A DNA stretch of 64,000 bases. Source: Haemaphysalis longicornis (Eukaryota > Arthropoda > Arachnida > Ixodida > Ixodidae). Made by a program: the position numbers and the translations under genes. The stretch spans positions 62,001 through 126,000 of the forward strand of contig JABSTR010000946.1 in assembly GCA_013339765.2 (NCBI GenBank), given 5' to 3'. Positions within the stretch are counted from its first letter, which is position 1, and each line of letters starts with the position of its first letter. Shown here piece after piece: positions 1 to 10,954 of the stretch. Below the pieces are notes generated by a model that searched no databases, was not told where the DNA came from, and worked only from the letters and a program-made list of their open reading frames with translations.

Positions 1-329
1 CCTGACCTGTATTTCCGAATTTGCCGCTGAAAGTTCTCCGTGACTGGTAGGCCCGGATCGTTTTGTCCGCCGGTTTTCACATCTCTCCCAAAGAGGACAG
101 TGTTGGCACGCGCTAGAACCGCCGGCAACCGGCTTCGTGAACTCGGCGTCTGTAGCGCGAACTCGGCGTCTGTGCTCCCTACTTCAGTCGTGAACGCTCG
201 TGAACTGGCGAGAAAAGCACGCGAGAGATCACGCCACGAACGCTGGGCAGAGTGAAGGTCGAACTGGCCGACGCGGGGTGCTCCGTGCGACCCGCACGCT
301 CACGTGCGCTGGGTATTTTAAAGGCGATA
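1..329. other. unassigned sequence at left edge
   Basis: This lies in the intron upstream of exon 1 (or in upstream flank). It holds a direct repeat of 'gaactcggcgtctgt' near 137-172 and no coding signal that I can support on either strand. Confidence 0.5.
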
Positions 330-1055
330 GTCTTCCTTGGGCTACTTAAACGCCGAGATTTTGGTCTGTCTGTATGTCTGTCTGTGACTCGATTCAGCCA
401 CCCGGCCAAAGTGAAACGGAGACCGCGCAATAGTCTTATATACCCACAGCCAAATCTAAACGTCTAAGACCGGTGTCAATGTTCATACTTGTCAACATTG
501 CTGAACAAGAACAAGTCATTACGCAAACATAAGGCAGAAAATCAATACATGAGTAATATTTGCAGTGTTCCTTTATTTAAAAAAAAAATCACGGATGCTT
601 GGATTTTGTGATAGCTAGCAAATTAAATAGTACATCAACTGCAGAAGACCGTCGCCTGCTGTTGCCCGCGCTACCTGGCGGCATTTAAAAAATCAAACGG
701 CGACAGCAACGAAAGCTTCCACTAGATATGTTTCACGTTCCGCTTGTAACGCTAGTGGAGCAGGGCATCGGTGTTCTATAATTGTTATAGTAGGGTGCCT
801 CGATTCACGCGCGTCACCGCCGTACGGCAGCGCTGGCATCGCGGCACCCGACTTGTAGCAGTGGAACGCGGTAAATTTAAATTGACTTGAGCAAACCTCG
901 AGCGTGTCATCTTGGGATCGGAATGAGACGGGGAAGGAACAACATGAGAGGTGACCGGGAAAGAGAAGAGATTGCTTTACTTGGCAGGGGTTCCAGTTGA
1001 CTATCGTCTTTCGGCGACATTTGCAACGAAAGGAGCAGAAATGACGCGGCCATTT
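330..1055 (+). repeat. dispersed repeat R, copy 1
   Basis: About 725 bp recurs at 14400-14793 plus 15708-16025 with high identity, including the TCTGTCTGT run, 'caatagtcttata', 'cagccaaatctaaa', 'gcggtaaatttaaattgact' and 'catttgcaacgaaaggag'. The second copy is split by about 910 bp that copy 1 lacks. No open frame spans it. It behaves like a non-autonomous transposable element; the superfamily is not identifiable by eye. Confidence 0.8.
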
Positions 1056-1071
1056 CTTTTAGTATTTTTAA

Positions 1072-1513
1072 CACGAAAGTGTTTTATTCCGGAATTCACG
1101 AAGATTTCACATGCGTCACATTCGTCACGGAAGTGACGCCAGTACAACGGAGCGAGCGGCCTGTACAGGGTGCACCCCTGCACAGAGGGTCTTCTAGAGG
1201 GAAAGCAACCTTTAGTACTAAAGAGTACGTTATACTTCGGGTTATTCGTTTTCGGGTTTTATATTTTAACACGAAAGTGTTTTATGTCGGGATACACCAA
1301 GATTTCGCTGACGTCATATCCGTCACGGAAATGACGCCAGTACACCTTTGCCGAAGCGACCCCGCCAGCAGGACGTCGCTCGCTAAGCATGCCCACATGA
1401 CAGCCGCTGACCCGGAAATCATGCTCAGCTGCAGATTTCGCTGCACATGTCACTTTCGTGTTTTACCGATCCCTATGACAGAGGAATCAACCAGTTTTTT
1501 TTTTTTTTTTTTT
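1072..1513 (+). repeat. dispersed repeat family A, two tandem partial units and T-run
   Basis: Two head-to-tail units both begin 'acacgaaagtgttttat' (1072, 1269) and run through a hairpin-capable 'tgacgtcatatccgtcac' / 'ggaaatgacgccagta' core. The second continues to 'cctatgacagaggaatcaac' and a 19-T run. Relatives occur at 2078, 17680, 26780 (minus) and 28480 (minus). Parts stay open in frame with exon 1, but this is coincidental read-through of a repeat. Confidence 0.8.
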
Positions 1514-1588
1514 GTGGTGACCTTCGACGGCAGAAGTAAAAACTTAAACAGCTCTGCCGTTAAAACCGCGGGGTCGGCGGTTGCGCAG

Positions 1589-1819
1589 GTGATGCGCGGG
1601 GTGAGAGAAGACCTGACGATCCACAGCGCCGAGCCCGTGTCCAGCGCGGCTGTCCTGAACGAGCTGCTGGAGAGCGGCGTCGAGGCGCCCTTCGCAGTCG
1701 GCGTCGCCTTCGACCACGACAACCTCAGCGCACAGGGCCTGCCCAACGTGCTGCGCTATCGCATCCGCTTCCAGAGCGGGAAGTTCGACATTCACCTGCG
1801 GTACCGCCACAAACTGGAG
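1589..1819 (+). CDS. ABCA exon 1 of window: extracellular domain 1 segment
   Basis: Encodes 77 residues, phase 0 at both ends, with acceptor TTGCGCAG and donor GTACGG. It contains LPNVLRYRIRF, which matches the ABCA pattern 'LP..VKY.IRF' in the large loop after TM1, preceded by a Val/Ala/Phe-rich strand (FAVGVAFDHDN) like the 'aavVFe' stretch of ABCA3. The open frame continues upstream to about 1079, but that part is a dispersed repeat plus a 19-T run, so I start the exon at the acceptor. Exons for TM1 must lie before the window. The frame reaches a stop three codons after the donor, which supports the exon end. Confidence 0.82.
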
Positions 1820-2077
1820 GTACGGCTGTAGACTTCGGCCGTGCAGTGGGGTACAAGTCAATCATGACACTTTGCCAGGAAAACAGACGAATCGCGTGTG
1901 CCGAATGTTAGGTGCACGGGCTGATTATTTGTAAAAAATAGAATAGAGAAGATAGAATAGATCATAGCAATTGTCACGGCTGGCCTCGTCCTTATTGCAC
2001 AGCGCAATATGCCTTTCGATCTAGTACCTCCTAACTATGTAAAAAGATGCTGTAACACCACTAACCACAGCGTACCT

Positions 2078-2500
2078 TTTACACGAAAGTGTTTTATGCC
2101 AGGGTACACAAACCTTACCGACGTCATATCCATCCCGGAACTGACATCCCCAGAGAAAGTTCTACTGGAGTGGCGGCGCCCACTGAGCCGTGAAGTCATG
2201 CCCGGAGACCTGTACGAACGCGCCGAATGTCCTTCCCTCTAACATCTTCATTCAGATGGTGCTGCCGTCTAGGAGAGGTTAACCGAAGTAGTGCGTCATG
2301 ACGCGAATGAGCGCCCATAGTTGGCGCCTCGATAGGACAGCGTATAGCAGCGGAAGCTGCTGTGTTTATCCGCCCGCCGGCTATGTGGAACGCCGCTCAG
2401 CTTGTGGAACGCCGCCGCCGCGTTCCAGGAGGACGTCGCTCGCCAAGCGCACCCACAAGACTGCTGCCGACCCGCAAATCATGCTGCTTTCGCTGTAGCG
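2078..2500 (+). repeat. dispersed repeat family A, interrupted copy
   Basis: The left part (2078-2150, 'acacgaaagtgttttatgcc' to 'ccggaactgacatcc') and right part (2424-2500, 'ggacgtcgctcgccaag' to 'cgcaaatcatgctg') are recognisable family A. They are separated by about 270 bp not found in other copies here. Confidence 0.65.
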
Positions 2501-2689
2501 GACCGTGACTTCACCAAACGATTCGCTGACAACCCGTTCGGTTTCGTTCGCACGGCTTGGGAGCGCCTCGGGTTTCAATCGGATTTACGCAATGCTCCGG
2601 CGCGTGGAATCCAGTGTCTAAGGTTGATGCGTCTGACGGTGTCATACCGACGAAATATAAATAGCGCTGTGCAAGTTCATATCGAAGTA

Positions 2690-3330
2690 CAATGAACATT
2701 CAAATGCTCCTGTCAAAGGCACATTTCGGTTTTGTGTTAGACCGATTCCTATGCAAAAAGGACCAACCACATTTTTTTCACCTAAATGCACAATCTTGTT
2801 ATGCTAAGAACGATGACTTGCATGCTCTTTTCGCCTCTCTTTGTTTTTGTTTTGACATAATCATGTTAACCGAAACATGGTATCAAAGTGATCATGATGT
2901 ATTTAAATGTTCCGGATACAGCACTAATTTTTTAACAGCCGCTCAAAAGAGGTGAAGGGGTACTATTAATTGCGAAAAAATCCCTAAAATGTGATATGGC
3001 AGCCGATTTTTACTCAGATGACTAATGACTTTGAAGCCTTGACTGGCACATGTGACCGCAACGTTTTCGCCGTTGCGATCACCCCCCAAGAGAAAACATG
3101 TCTGCTTTTTTTTTTCATTCCTTGATTTTTTACTGAGTTGGGTAATGGATAGTGGCTGCAACGTGTCTATTGGTGGCGATATAAATATACACATGCTAAG
3201 TTCATCGCCTGCACATCATGAACTCTAACCATTCTTGAAACAAATGCTTGCACTAACACAAATATTTCGCCAATTCGGATTCAACCCAGTTCTTCAACTT
3301 TGCTCGATGTGTTCATCACAAACATTTTAT
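2690..3330 (+). mobile_element. LINE endonuclease fragment (CR1/Jockey-like)
   Basis: Conceptual translation gives FHLNAQSCYAKNDDLHALFA then FDIIMLTETWYQSDHDVFK, the usual start of an apurinic-type endonuclease of non-LTR retrotransposons ('N.rSl.nk.d.l......diI.lTETWl'). A frameshift near 2950 is followed by GVLLIAKKS, and about 3165 by SIGGDINIHML, the 'GDfN' motif. Several stops show it is dead. It meets an oppositely oriented LINE reverse transcriptase at about 3330. Confidence 0.8.
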
Positions 3331-3334
3331 TTAT

Positions 3335-4375
3335 TTACTGATAATGCAATCCCCATTAAAGGGATTTTAGCAATGTGGTTACAGACATAATTTTTTTATA
3401 ATGTTGGCACTGTAGAATACATACAAGAAAAAAAAAAAGCAAATACAACAGCAAGATATAAATAATCAGGTAAAATTTGCTGCGAACAGCAATAAGGACG
3501 GCTCCATGACTTGGTTATTAGTTAGTTCATTCCACTGAGTTATGGTACGAAGGAAAAAGTAACATTTGAAGCATGTATTTCGTGACCGAAAAGGGGTTAT
3601 TGTCAGTTGGTGCCTTTGGCGGGTGGCGTATCCAGATGAAAACGAAATAATATCGCAAACATCAAGCTTGTAACGCCCTTTAATTAATTGGTAAAGAAAT
3701 TTTAGTCTATTAAACGATTTCTTTCAGTAAGTGAAGGCTCATTGGCACGATGTAAGAGTTCTGTTATAGAGGTGCGTCCAAAGCTGTTAAAGATAAAGCG
3801 AACTGCCTTTTTCTACACGTTTTCCAATTTAGTGTGTTAGTTTTAGTGAAGGGGTCCCAAACAATCACCCCACATTCTAACATTGGGTGAATGATAGTTT
3901 TGTACACTAGAGTCCACACCGCGGAATTAGAATGTTTTAAAGCTCTTCGAGGAAAAAATAGTTTGCGGTTAGGGTTACTAATTACGGAGTCAATATGTCT
4001 AGTCCAGTTAAGGTCATTGGTAATCCAAAGGCCATGATACTTGATTTAGTTACCTCAGAAAGGGTGAAGCTTGCGGTGGAATAATTAAATAGTAAGGGTT
4101 TTTTCTTGTGGGTTATTCGCATAAATACTGTTTTATCAAAGTTAATTGACATCTGCCATAAATCACACAACTCAACAATTTTATTAAAGGCACTATTTCA
4201 AACGTTTTGATCAGTCACATTAGATATCTCAGAATATATGACACAGTCATCAGCGTACAACTTGATTTTAACAGGAACTTCATTCCCAATATCATTGATA
4301 AAAATGGGAAACAAAAGGGGTCCCAGGACAGTACCCTGTGGAACACCAGAGTCAACGGTTGCCTCTTCTGAACAG
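3335..4375 (-). mobile_element. LINE reverse transcriptase 3' half (CR1/Jockey-like)
   Basis: On the minus strand, SGVPQGTVLGPLLFPIFIND and KIKLYADDCVIYSEIS (catalytic YADD near 4245) are reverse transcriptase motifs, followed by DLWQMSINFDKTVFMRIT. The C-terminal 'thumb' RHQLTITPFRSRNTCFKCYF and FLRTITQWNEL lies around 3530-3620. It ends at an A/T-rich tail near 3335. Frameshifts and stops make it a relic; it is 5'-truncated at about 4375. Confidence 0.85.
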
Positions 4376-5137
4376 TATTAGTTAAAAACAACAAATTGGT
4401 TACGGTTTATCAGGGAACGACAGAGGGGCGAAAGCTGCGTTTCGAGATGCAGGCAATGTTGCCAGGGGTGCAAATCGAAGCGCGTCACGGCAGCATGCCC
4501 CTGCGTTGAGGGTCCCGTGGCTCGCACGCCACCGCTTGAACGCGTTACTGTAGAATCGAGCCTGTAGCCAGTGCGGGCTTGTAAAAGGGGAAGCAATTGG
4601 AATGACAAGGAGGAAATTCCGATGCTGGTGGACAAAACGAGCGACAGGCAGCCGATGTCGTTGTCGAAACGAGCAAACGTGACACACTGAGACGGTAACA
4701 GGCAGCACGGTGAGCACGGCGTGCGAGGAACGTGCGAGAGACGCCGCGTTGCGGACTTCTGAAGCCGGAGCAGGAGGTGAGCGTGGGGCCGGGACTCAAG
4801 TTCGCGAGGAAGAGGAACCGGCTGCTCACGCATGATGATGATAGTGGTTTTGGTGGTGGTGGGATTGTTTTATTTGTAATCAAAACAAGAAAAAAAGGCT
4901 GCCTACCAAAGCCACAGGGCTTGAGGGGCAGAGCCTGGCAATCACTGAAACCAAACACACTGGCAAAGTAGTACATGGCAAAACAAGAGCAGATTAGAGA
5001 ACAAATTTACGCAATCAAAGTGTACATGGCAAATACAAACAATGGGGGAAGCTGGCAGTGCATTTAGTATCGATTTTAGAGCAAAGATTCTTCTCCGCTA
5101 AACTTTTTCAGGTCATTTGATCGCGTCGCGAGTGCCC
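4376..5137. other. unassigned intronic sequence with a possible LINE 3' tail
   Basis: No protein that I recognise. A (TGATGA) run near 4832 followed by 'tgttttatttgtaatcaaaac' resembles simple-repeat 3' tails of LINEs in antisense. The long minus-strand frames here have no family-like composition. Confidence 0.4.
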
Positions 5138-6023
5138 TTAAAGGGGCCATGCAAAGAAAACACAAGTTTGGTTCATTCGAAAAATTGCCTCATTAGAATC
5201 ATACCGACACCACTTTTAACGTAAACTTCGCTCAAATAAGCTACATAGTTAGGAAAAAAAGGACTGGCCATGCCGCACACTAGCTCATTTCCCGCAACAG
5301 AACCCATGATGTCATATGTGGTAGATCTGCGATTGGCTGAGGCCTGCAAAAGCAAACGCAAATTATGCAGGGCTTATAAGCTTACCGAACGACCTATTCG
5401 CGCTTGAATGTAGGGCACATTCTTTTAATAGCAGTAAGAATTGTGGGGCGAACATTAAAGTTACGAACAAACACGTAAGCACCAAAGCAGTAAGTGTGAC
5501 ACTTTGCCGGCTGACATTAACACAGCCGTTAGATGCTCTGGACTTCTTAAACACTGACCAACTGACACAAGCGGTTCGGTAGCTTACGTGACCATGTTTG
5601 TCGAGTCATGGCGTAAGTTTTAGAAAGCGTTTAGTATGAACCGTAATAAAAATACGCAGGTGTAGAATCCCGGCCAGAACCAAAATGCGAACACGGCACT
5701 TCAGCAGTATTGCAGTGCCTTCAATGGAAGTGGGTGATAAACAAGATAATCAAATGGGTGCCTGTGAGGCACCCTATTGGTCTCAGGCTATATATAGTTT
5801 TAAGGCCCTGCTCATAAGACGTCACTGTCTACGTCACGAAATGCACGATTTAGAGGGATGATGATGAACAAACATTTAGCGGGAGAATTGAAATCTTGAC
5901 TTAAAATATTTAATTTCTCAGCGAATAAAGCATCGTTTGCTGCCGAACAAGCGCTTATGGCCCTATAAAACACTAAATCTTTGGAGTAAAACAAACTTGT
6001 ATTTTGTCTGCATGGCCCTTTAA
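5138..6023 (+). mobile_element. MITE family E2, full copy with terminal inverted repeats
   Basis: Left end 'ttaaaggggccatgcaaaga' pairs with right end 'tctgcatggccctttaa', and the pairing continues inward (ACAAGTTTGG / ACAAACTTGT). The interior codes for nothing that I recognise. The inner part (about 5165-5260) recurs inverted at 49835-49985. It shares its TIR style with family E1 (31281, 38166, 48361, 50358), a non-autonomous DNA transposon group. Confidence 0.75.
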
Positions 6024-6863
6024 AGGGACAGACAACTGATTTTTGTTGAGTATATGTTCTCTCGCACAAATGAAAGGGCATCCCTTAAAGCACCATAACG
6101 AGAAACGGTTGAGCTGATACCGCCCTAACACTTTTTAAATTGAAATTTTTAGATACTCGAGCCGTACCTGTTCTCCCAAAAATAATGCTGGCAACCATGA
6201 CATACAGTAGCCCGCCAACATACTTTTGTCTGTATGCGAGATGAAAAGCGATATTTCAAAACTTGTCCGCAGCTAAAAAGTGTGAATCGCAGGCTTTCTT
6301 ATTCCTTTGTGTGTGTGTTTTTTTAATTTTAGTTTGCACGAACGCGTCATCTGTTGGGATTGACAATAGGTAGAATTTGGCTTCACTTTGTGGAAATCGG
6401 CAGTTCCATTCTCCCCGGGCGCGTCCTTTTTTTTAAGCTGACGTTGGCGTACTTGGAAGCTGAAATCGAATATTTCGGCACAAGAAACGCCCCTGACTCA
6501 GGCAGCATCGTCAAACTTTCTTCACTGGGTCTGTTTACTGAACGCTGCCGTTGACTCTGGGCCTGGAGGCTCAATTAGCCGCACTGAGAGAGCACCCAAA
6601 GGCGACGGGCAGCGTGTCTTAAAAATTTTCAAAATAATGTCCAAAAATACATGAGCAGTCTTAGTAGCTGCTAAGTGTTCAGGTCACGTGACTGGTACAT
6701 ATATTGTATTGTCAAGTTTCTACACTACGAACCGCCACCCTTCCGATTTCAGAAAGTTTGGTGGCACGTAAAAATTATTTTCGCCAATTTATTTTTAAAA
6801 TCCTTGTGGTTACCGGGCTATTACAAACGCTGGCTTTAATATGAGCTAGAGAACATATACGGG
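6024..6863. other. unassigned intronic sequence
   Basis: AT-rich, no convincing coding, RNA or element signature on either strand. Confidence 0.5.
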
Positions 6864-7362
6864 ACAAAATATTAGCAGTAGCTTAGCTCGGCTCTGCCAG
6901 GATATACGTATCGTGAGCTAAGGTTCAGCTGGTTAATCTTAGCTTTCCTGGTTGTCTAGTATTAGCTTGATTATCATGCTTACTGCTGCTTCAATGACAC
7001 ACACAGGGTATACGCATTATGGGACACATGTATAATTATCAAGCGGCTCCGGCGGAGCGTCACCAATCGCTTCAGAGTTAAGCATGGTTCCACAGACGCA
7101 TGCAGGTGTTGCTGCGACGCACGAGCCATAGGTTCCACACCCGGCCACCCCTCGCATGATCAAGTGGACCGGGCCGCCCCGTGCGGAACGGAGGCCGGCG
7201 AAGACGCTGGGCGCGTGGGGTGTGTGATAGACGCCGGGCAGCGAGCGACGTTCTGTGCGCCGTGTGACGTCTCTGCTCCCCGCGCACGCGCAGCACGGCT
7301 CTCCAGGAGCAACGCGAAACGGCTCAACCTCGGCCAGTGTAGCTCACGCTGCAAAAATTTCC
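6864..7362 (+). repeat. dispersed repeat family C, copy 1 (inverted partner at 10955)
   Basis: The sequence from 'agcttagctcggctctgcca' through 'caagcggctccggcgg', 'gttccacacccggccacccc' and 'ctcaacctcggccagtgtag' recurs as reverse complement at 10955-11452. A scrambled third copy is at 37238-37752. No transposase is visible. A (CA)n tract follows at about 7448-7469. Confidence 0.82.
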
Positions 7363-7497
7363 CCGCATTTCCCCGAGGGGAAGAATGTGAAAGTGCGAAT
7401 GCAGGAGTTGAATTTGCGCGGTTCGGTAATGTTCGCGAAAGAGAGATCACACACACACACACACACACAACTACAAAGAAAGAAAGATGCATTTATT

Positions 7498-7791
7498 CAC
7501 AGACACCTATTTGTGTTGTCGTTGTACTTGATTGCTAGAGCGGATCTCAGCTTTGAAATTTCGTGTCAGTACTCCTTTAAGCGGGTGCATTAGCCCTTCT
7601 CACGCCCGATTCCTGGCCAATCCCCCACGTGGGTATGTGCCATGCACAGACACCTATTTGTGTTGTCGTTGTACTTGATTGCTAGAGCGGGTCTCAGCTT
7701 TGAAATTTCGTGTCAGTACTCCTTTAAGCGGGTGCATTAGCCCTTCTCACGCCCGATTCTTGGCCAATCGCCCTAAGTGGGTATGTGGTGC
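7498..7791 (+). repeat. tandem duplication, 147-bp unit, two copies
   Basis: The unit starts 'cacagacacctatttgtgtt' at 7498 and again at 7645 and is nearly identical throughout (for example gcggatctc/gcgggtctc, cgattcctgg/cgattcttgg). The exact period of 147 indicates a simple tandem duplication. A stretch soon after (about 7826-7856, 'agaagtgcattcgcactt') matches the end of the GC-rich insertion at 27645-28090. Confidence 0.9.
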
Positions 7792-8247
7792 GGACGGACG
7801 GACGGCGGTGGACGCGTGATTCAGGGTCGCTTAAGAAGTGCATTCGCACTTAAAATAGGTGGTCCGTCCCTTTAAGCCGCCGGCGCGCAGCTCCGCCTTT
7901 CTGTCGGGTCGCTTCGGTTGCTCGGAGCGTCTCGGCTGAGGCGCCACGTGACTAGGAGAGGGTGAAACGGCTGCTTAGCCGGCGCTTGGTTTCGCAGTCT
8001 CGCCATGCGTGGCGCCGGCTGGGCTGTCTGAGCGCATCCTTCAGCGCAAGCGAACGGCTGCATCCAATTAGCCAGGCGGGGAAATCTCAAAGGCAAACTT
8101 TCCCGAAACGCTGTGTGCATAGTTTTCGCTTTCGCCCGCGATAATTAGGTGTGGAAAAGTTAAACCCGAGCCATTTTTTTGTCCCGGTTCCCTTTCAAGT
8201 TCGTCCTCTGTCTTGATTCGTCGGTTACACCGTCCATGTCTGCGCAG

Positions 8248-8532
8248 CTGCCGGGTCCCAAGAACGTGTACAGCTCGGACGAGATGAGCGCCCTGCTGCC
8301 GCTGCAGTACTCGGTGGAGCGCCACCTGCTGCACCGGCTGTCGGTGGCCAAGTTCGGCCCGTCCGAAGAGCCGGCGCAGCTGCAGCTGCAGCGCTTCCCT
8401 TACCCGGCTTTCTACCCCGAGGGCTTCAACACCACGTTTAGCCACTTCGTGTTCCACTTCGGCGTTGGCTTCCTCCTGCCCTTCGCCTCCGTCGTCGTCA
8501 AGATCACCGGCGAGAAGTGCTCCGGCATGCGC
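8248..8532 (+). CDS. ABCA exon 2: end of extracellular domain 1 and TM2
   Basis: Encodes 95 residues, phase 0 to 0, acceptor CATGTCTGCGCAG, donor GTACGT. It carries SALLPLQYSVERHLL, equivalent to the 'FLxLQxaVDxai' helix of ABCA proteins, then RFPYPAFYPEGF, a close match to the conserved 'RFPYPPF' motif just before TM2. A hydrophobic segment of about 22 residues (SHFVFHFGVGFLLPFASVVV) is TM2, followed by KITGEKCSGMR, the start of the 'EKE..LKE.M' cytoplasmic turn completed by exon 3. A degenerate CCTTA array begins a few dozen bases after the donor. Confidence 0.93.
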
Positions 8533-8549
8533 GTACGTCCTCTTCTACA

Positions 8550-8945
8550 CTCTGCATTAACAGCTAGCCTAATCTTAACTCAACATACCTTACTTAACCT
8601 TACCCCGTCTTGAGTTACCTAACTTTGCTTTCCTTATCGCACCTTACACAACTCACCTAACTTAACCTAACCTTACATCACGTCACCTTACCTTGCCATA
8701 CGTCACCTTACCCTACCTCACCCTGCCTTACCTTACCGGAACCTTGCCTTGCGTTACCTTACTTTGCCTTCATTAGCCTACCTTACCTATCCCAATTTAA
8801 CTTAACCTGACCTTGCATCACGTTACCTTACTCTACCTCACCCTGCCTTACCTTACCCTAACCTTGAATTACCTTACATTACCTTGCCTTACGTGACCCT
8901 ACCCCACCTCACCCTGCCTTACCTTACCCCATTTTACCTAATCAC
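8550..8945 (+). repeat. degenerate CCTTA pentamer array
   Basis: About 400 bp built from variants of 'accttacctta', 'taacctaacctta', 'catcacgttacctta' with a higher-order repeat (for example 'cattacgtcaccttac' types recurring every 60-110 bp). It starts about 20 bases after the exon 2 donor. It is not the arthropod telomere repeat TTAGG/CCTAA, although isolated CCTAA units occur. Confidence 0.85.
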
Positions 8946-8984
8946 GCGCACCATTCAATGCTCGCACCTTGGAAACGTGGCTTC

Positions 8985-9345
8985 CTTTTAGGGGCGAAGC
9001 CCCTTAGGTGCTGGGACTGTTGGCGTCTCATGTCGTCGTCGTCGTCGTAATCGCCGTTCGTCTCATGTAGTCATGGTACTAAAACACTAGGAAATTCGTT
9101 TACGCCTCGCGCTAAAATGTAACGCGCACTAAAAAAAACACCGGGACACTCGTTTACGCCTCGCGCTAGAAAGCTTCGTGCTTCAAAGGCAAGATACTTT
9201 TACAGCAAAGCTGTATACCTTTACCCCCCCAACAATTTCATCTCCATTGGCAAAAACGCCAAGGCGCAAAGAATACTTATACACTGCATGCTTCGCCCCT
9301 CAGCAGGTTCCACGTTAGTAGAGATTGGCCGGTATTTTTTGAATG
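8985..9345 (-). repeat. dispersed repeat S, antisense copy
   Basis: Reverse complement of pieces at 14125-14345 ('actaacgtgaaacctgggg', 'gaagcatgcagtgtataagt', 'cttggcgtttttgcca') and 16030-16190 ('gcgcgaggcgtaaacgag', 'catgagacgaacc', 'agcccctaaagggcttc'). Shared motifs include the 'ggggcgaagcccct' palindrome. In the + copy, repeat R has landed inside S. Confidence 0.7.
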
Positions 9346-10954
9346 CCTGGCCCCCGGGGTACCAGTTTTGAACAAACATCGTCCGAGGATCAACGGAGCA
9401 ACAGAAGGGCTTGTTCGCAATAAGACAAGTTGAATGCAATGAGTTGACCACGGGAATGCGATAGGAAACACGGAGGCAAACCCGGCTATATCGCGTGAGA
9501 AAGGACTGCACCGGATTGGCCACAGGTCAGTCTACACTCATTCTAGCTTGATCTCGGAGTAACGATCTCATAAGTTTGTGTTTCGTGTTAAGTTCCAGCC
9601 ACCGCATAATAAACTCAACATGTTCGCGACGAACGCGGTTTTCTCTTATAAGAGGGGTGCGCACTAGTGACAAAGCATAATCTAACACGGGCAATCTGCA
9701 GAGAGAAATGTTGCGCTTCTAGCTAAAACAAAGTATGTATAAGAAGGAGACTCCTTTTGAAGAGTTGAAACGAGGGCTTCCCAAAATTGGATTGCGTACT
9801 AGTGTGCAGGCATGGTGGCCGAGACTATCATTGTTAAATGTGTGACAGATTTCGGGTGCCGAGGATAAGTTAACGGATTCGTCGACAGTGTTGCCCTCCT
9901 CGACTCCATTGTTCGCAGGTGACTAACACGAGGGAAGACAGAACGTGCTTGCGTTTCACTTGTATGACCGGCGTATTTGAGAAATACGAATTTCAACACA
10001 GGGGGCTTCTCACGCAAGGCGGAAAACAAAGCGAAAATTTCCATGCCTTTTTTTGCTGGTATTTCTTCTGGTGACAGGTCAGTGGCATGCGTTTAAGTTC
10101 CAGTCGCTTGTAAATCCCCTACGCCCATTCCTACGTCAAGGTAAGCGGCAAAAGAAAACGTACCGCCAATACAAGCTGCAAGGACGTATTGAGAAGTTGT
10201 TTCAAGATGGTCGAGAAAGAATAGTTTTTGTTTAGACAACGTACTGTTGCATACTGGGAGGCATGCCCGAGCCGAGCTCCGTCGCCTCCGACATGCGTGT
10301 GGTAGCGTGGTGAAGCGAGCGGCCAGCCAATGTTGCTGCTTCGAAGAAGACCCGAAGCCCAAGGCAAACGTAACTTGTTTACTTCATGGCCAGATATGGG
10401 CCGAAGCCAGCCAAGAGAAATGCCCGACGGGCGAGGTTACTGTACATGGCTCCATGGCTCGATCAGAGTGACAGCATTAATTTACTGCTCAAACAGGAAT
10501 GAACTACAGCGCTTGGGGTGGTCTTATTTTTACACAAAGCACTAACGGTCAAACAAGCGTTCACTCTAGATTGTGCACACGACACGAACGGCACACACGC
10601 ACACAACACTATTTCCAGAGTTTGTGAGCGGTCGGTAGTAGCGGCGCACGCTGAGTCCGAGAGAGGGGAGAGAGGAGGTCTCTGCAACAGCTTCCACGTC
10701 CTTCGGACAAGTCTCTGCGTGTTGCGTCGGTCGCCACTGAAGTTTGAGTCACGCTAATAGCGAGGCGCCAGCGATCCATACATGTAGCGACGCGTTTGAA
10801 TCAGTCGGCTGCAAGCGTGAGTCACCGACCGGGGGAAGGGGGAGGGGGGTCCTGCTTGAACGGCGCACGTAGTGCAGGCTTCGCCACACAGCCCAGGAGT
10901 GTTGCACGAAGCCCAAAGCACTGCGGCACGCTGATTCGTAACAGTACTGAACGT
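9346..10954. other. unassigned intronic sequence
   Basis: No protein family, RNA gene or element ends that I can support. Open frames here have no conserved motif and look like chance. Confidence 0.5.

Noticed and set aside
1079..1588. 5' extension of the exon 1 open frame
   Set aside because: This part is a dispersed repeat (family A) plus a T-run with copies elsewhere; a splice acceptor at 1588 separates it from the conserved coding.
4378..4833. 151-residue minus-strand ORF
   Set aside because: No recognisable motif, overlaps other open frames of similar length, and is not GC3-biased like the real exons.
8550..8945. Interstitial telomere (TTAGG/CCTAA)
   Set aside because: The predominant unit is CCTTA; CCTAA occurs only sporadically.
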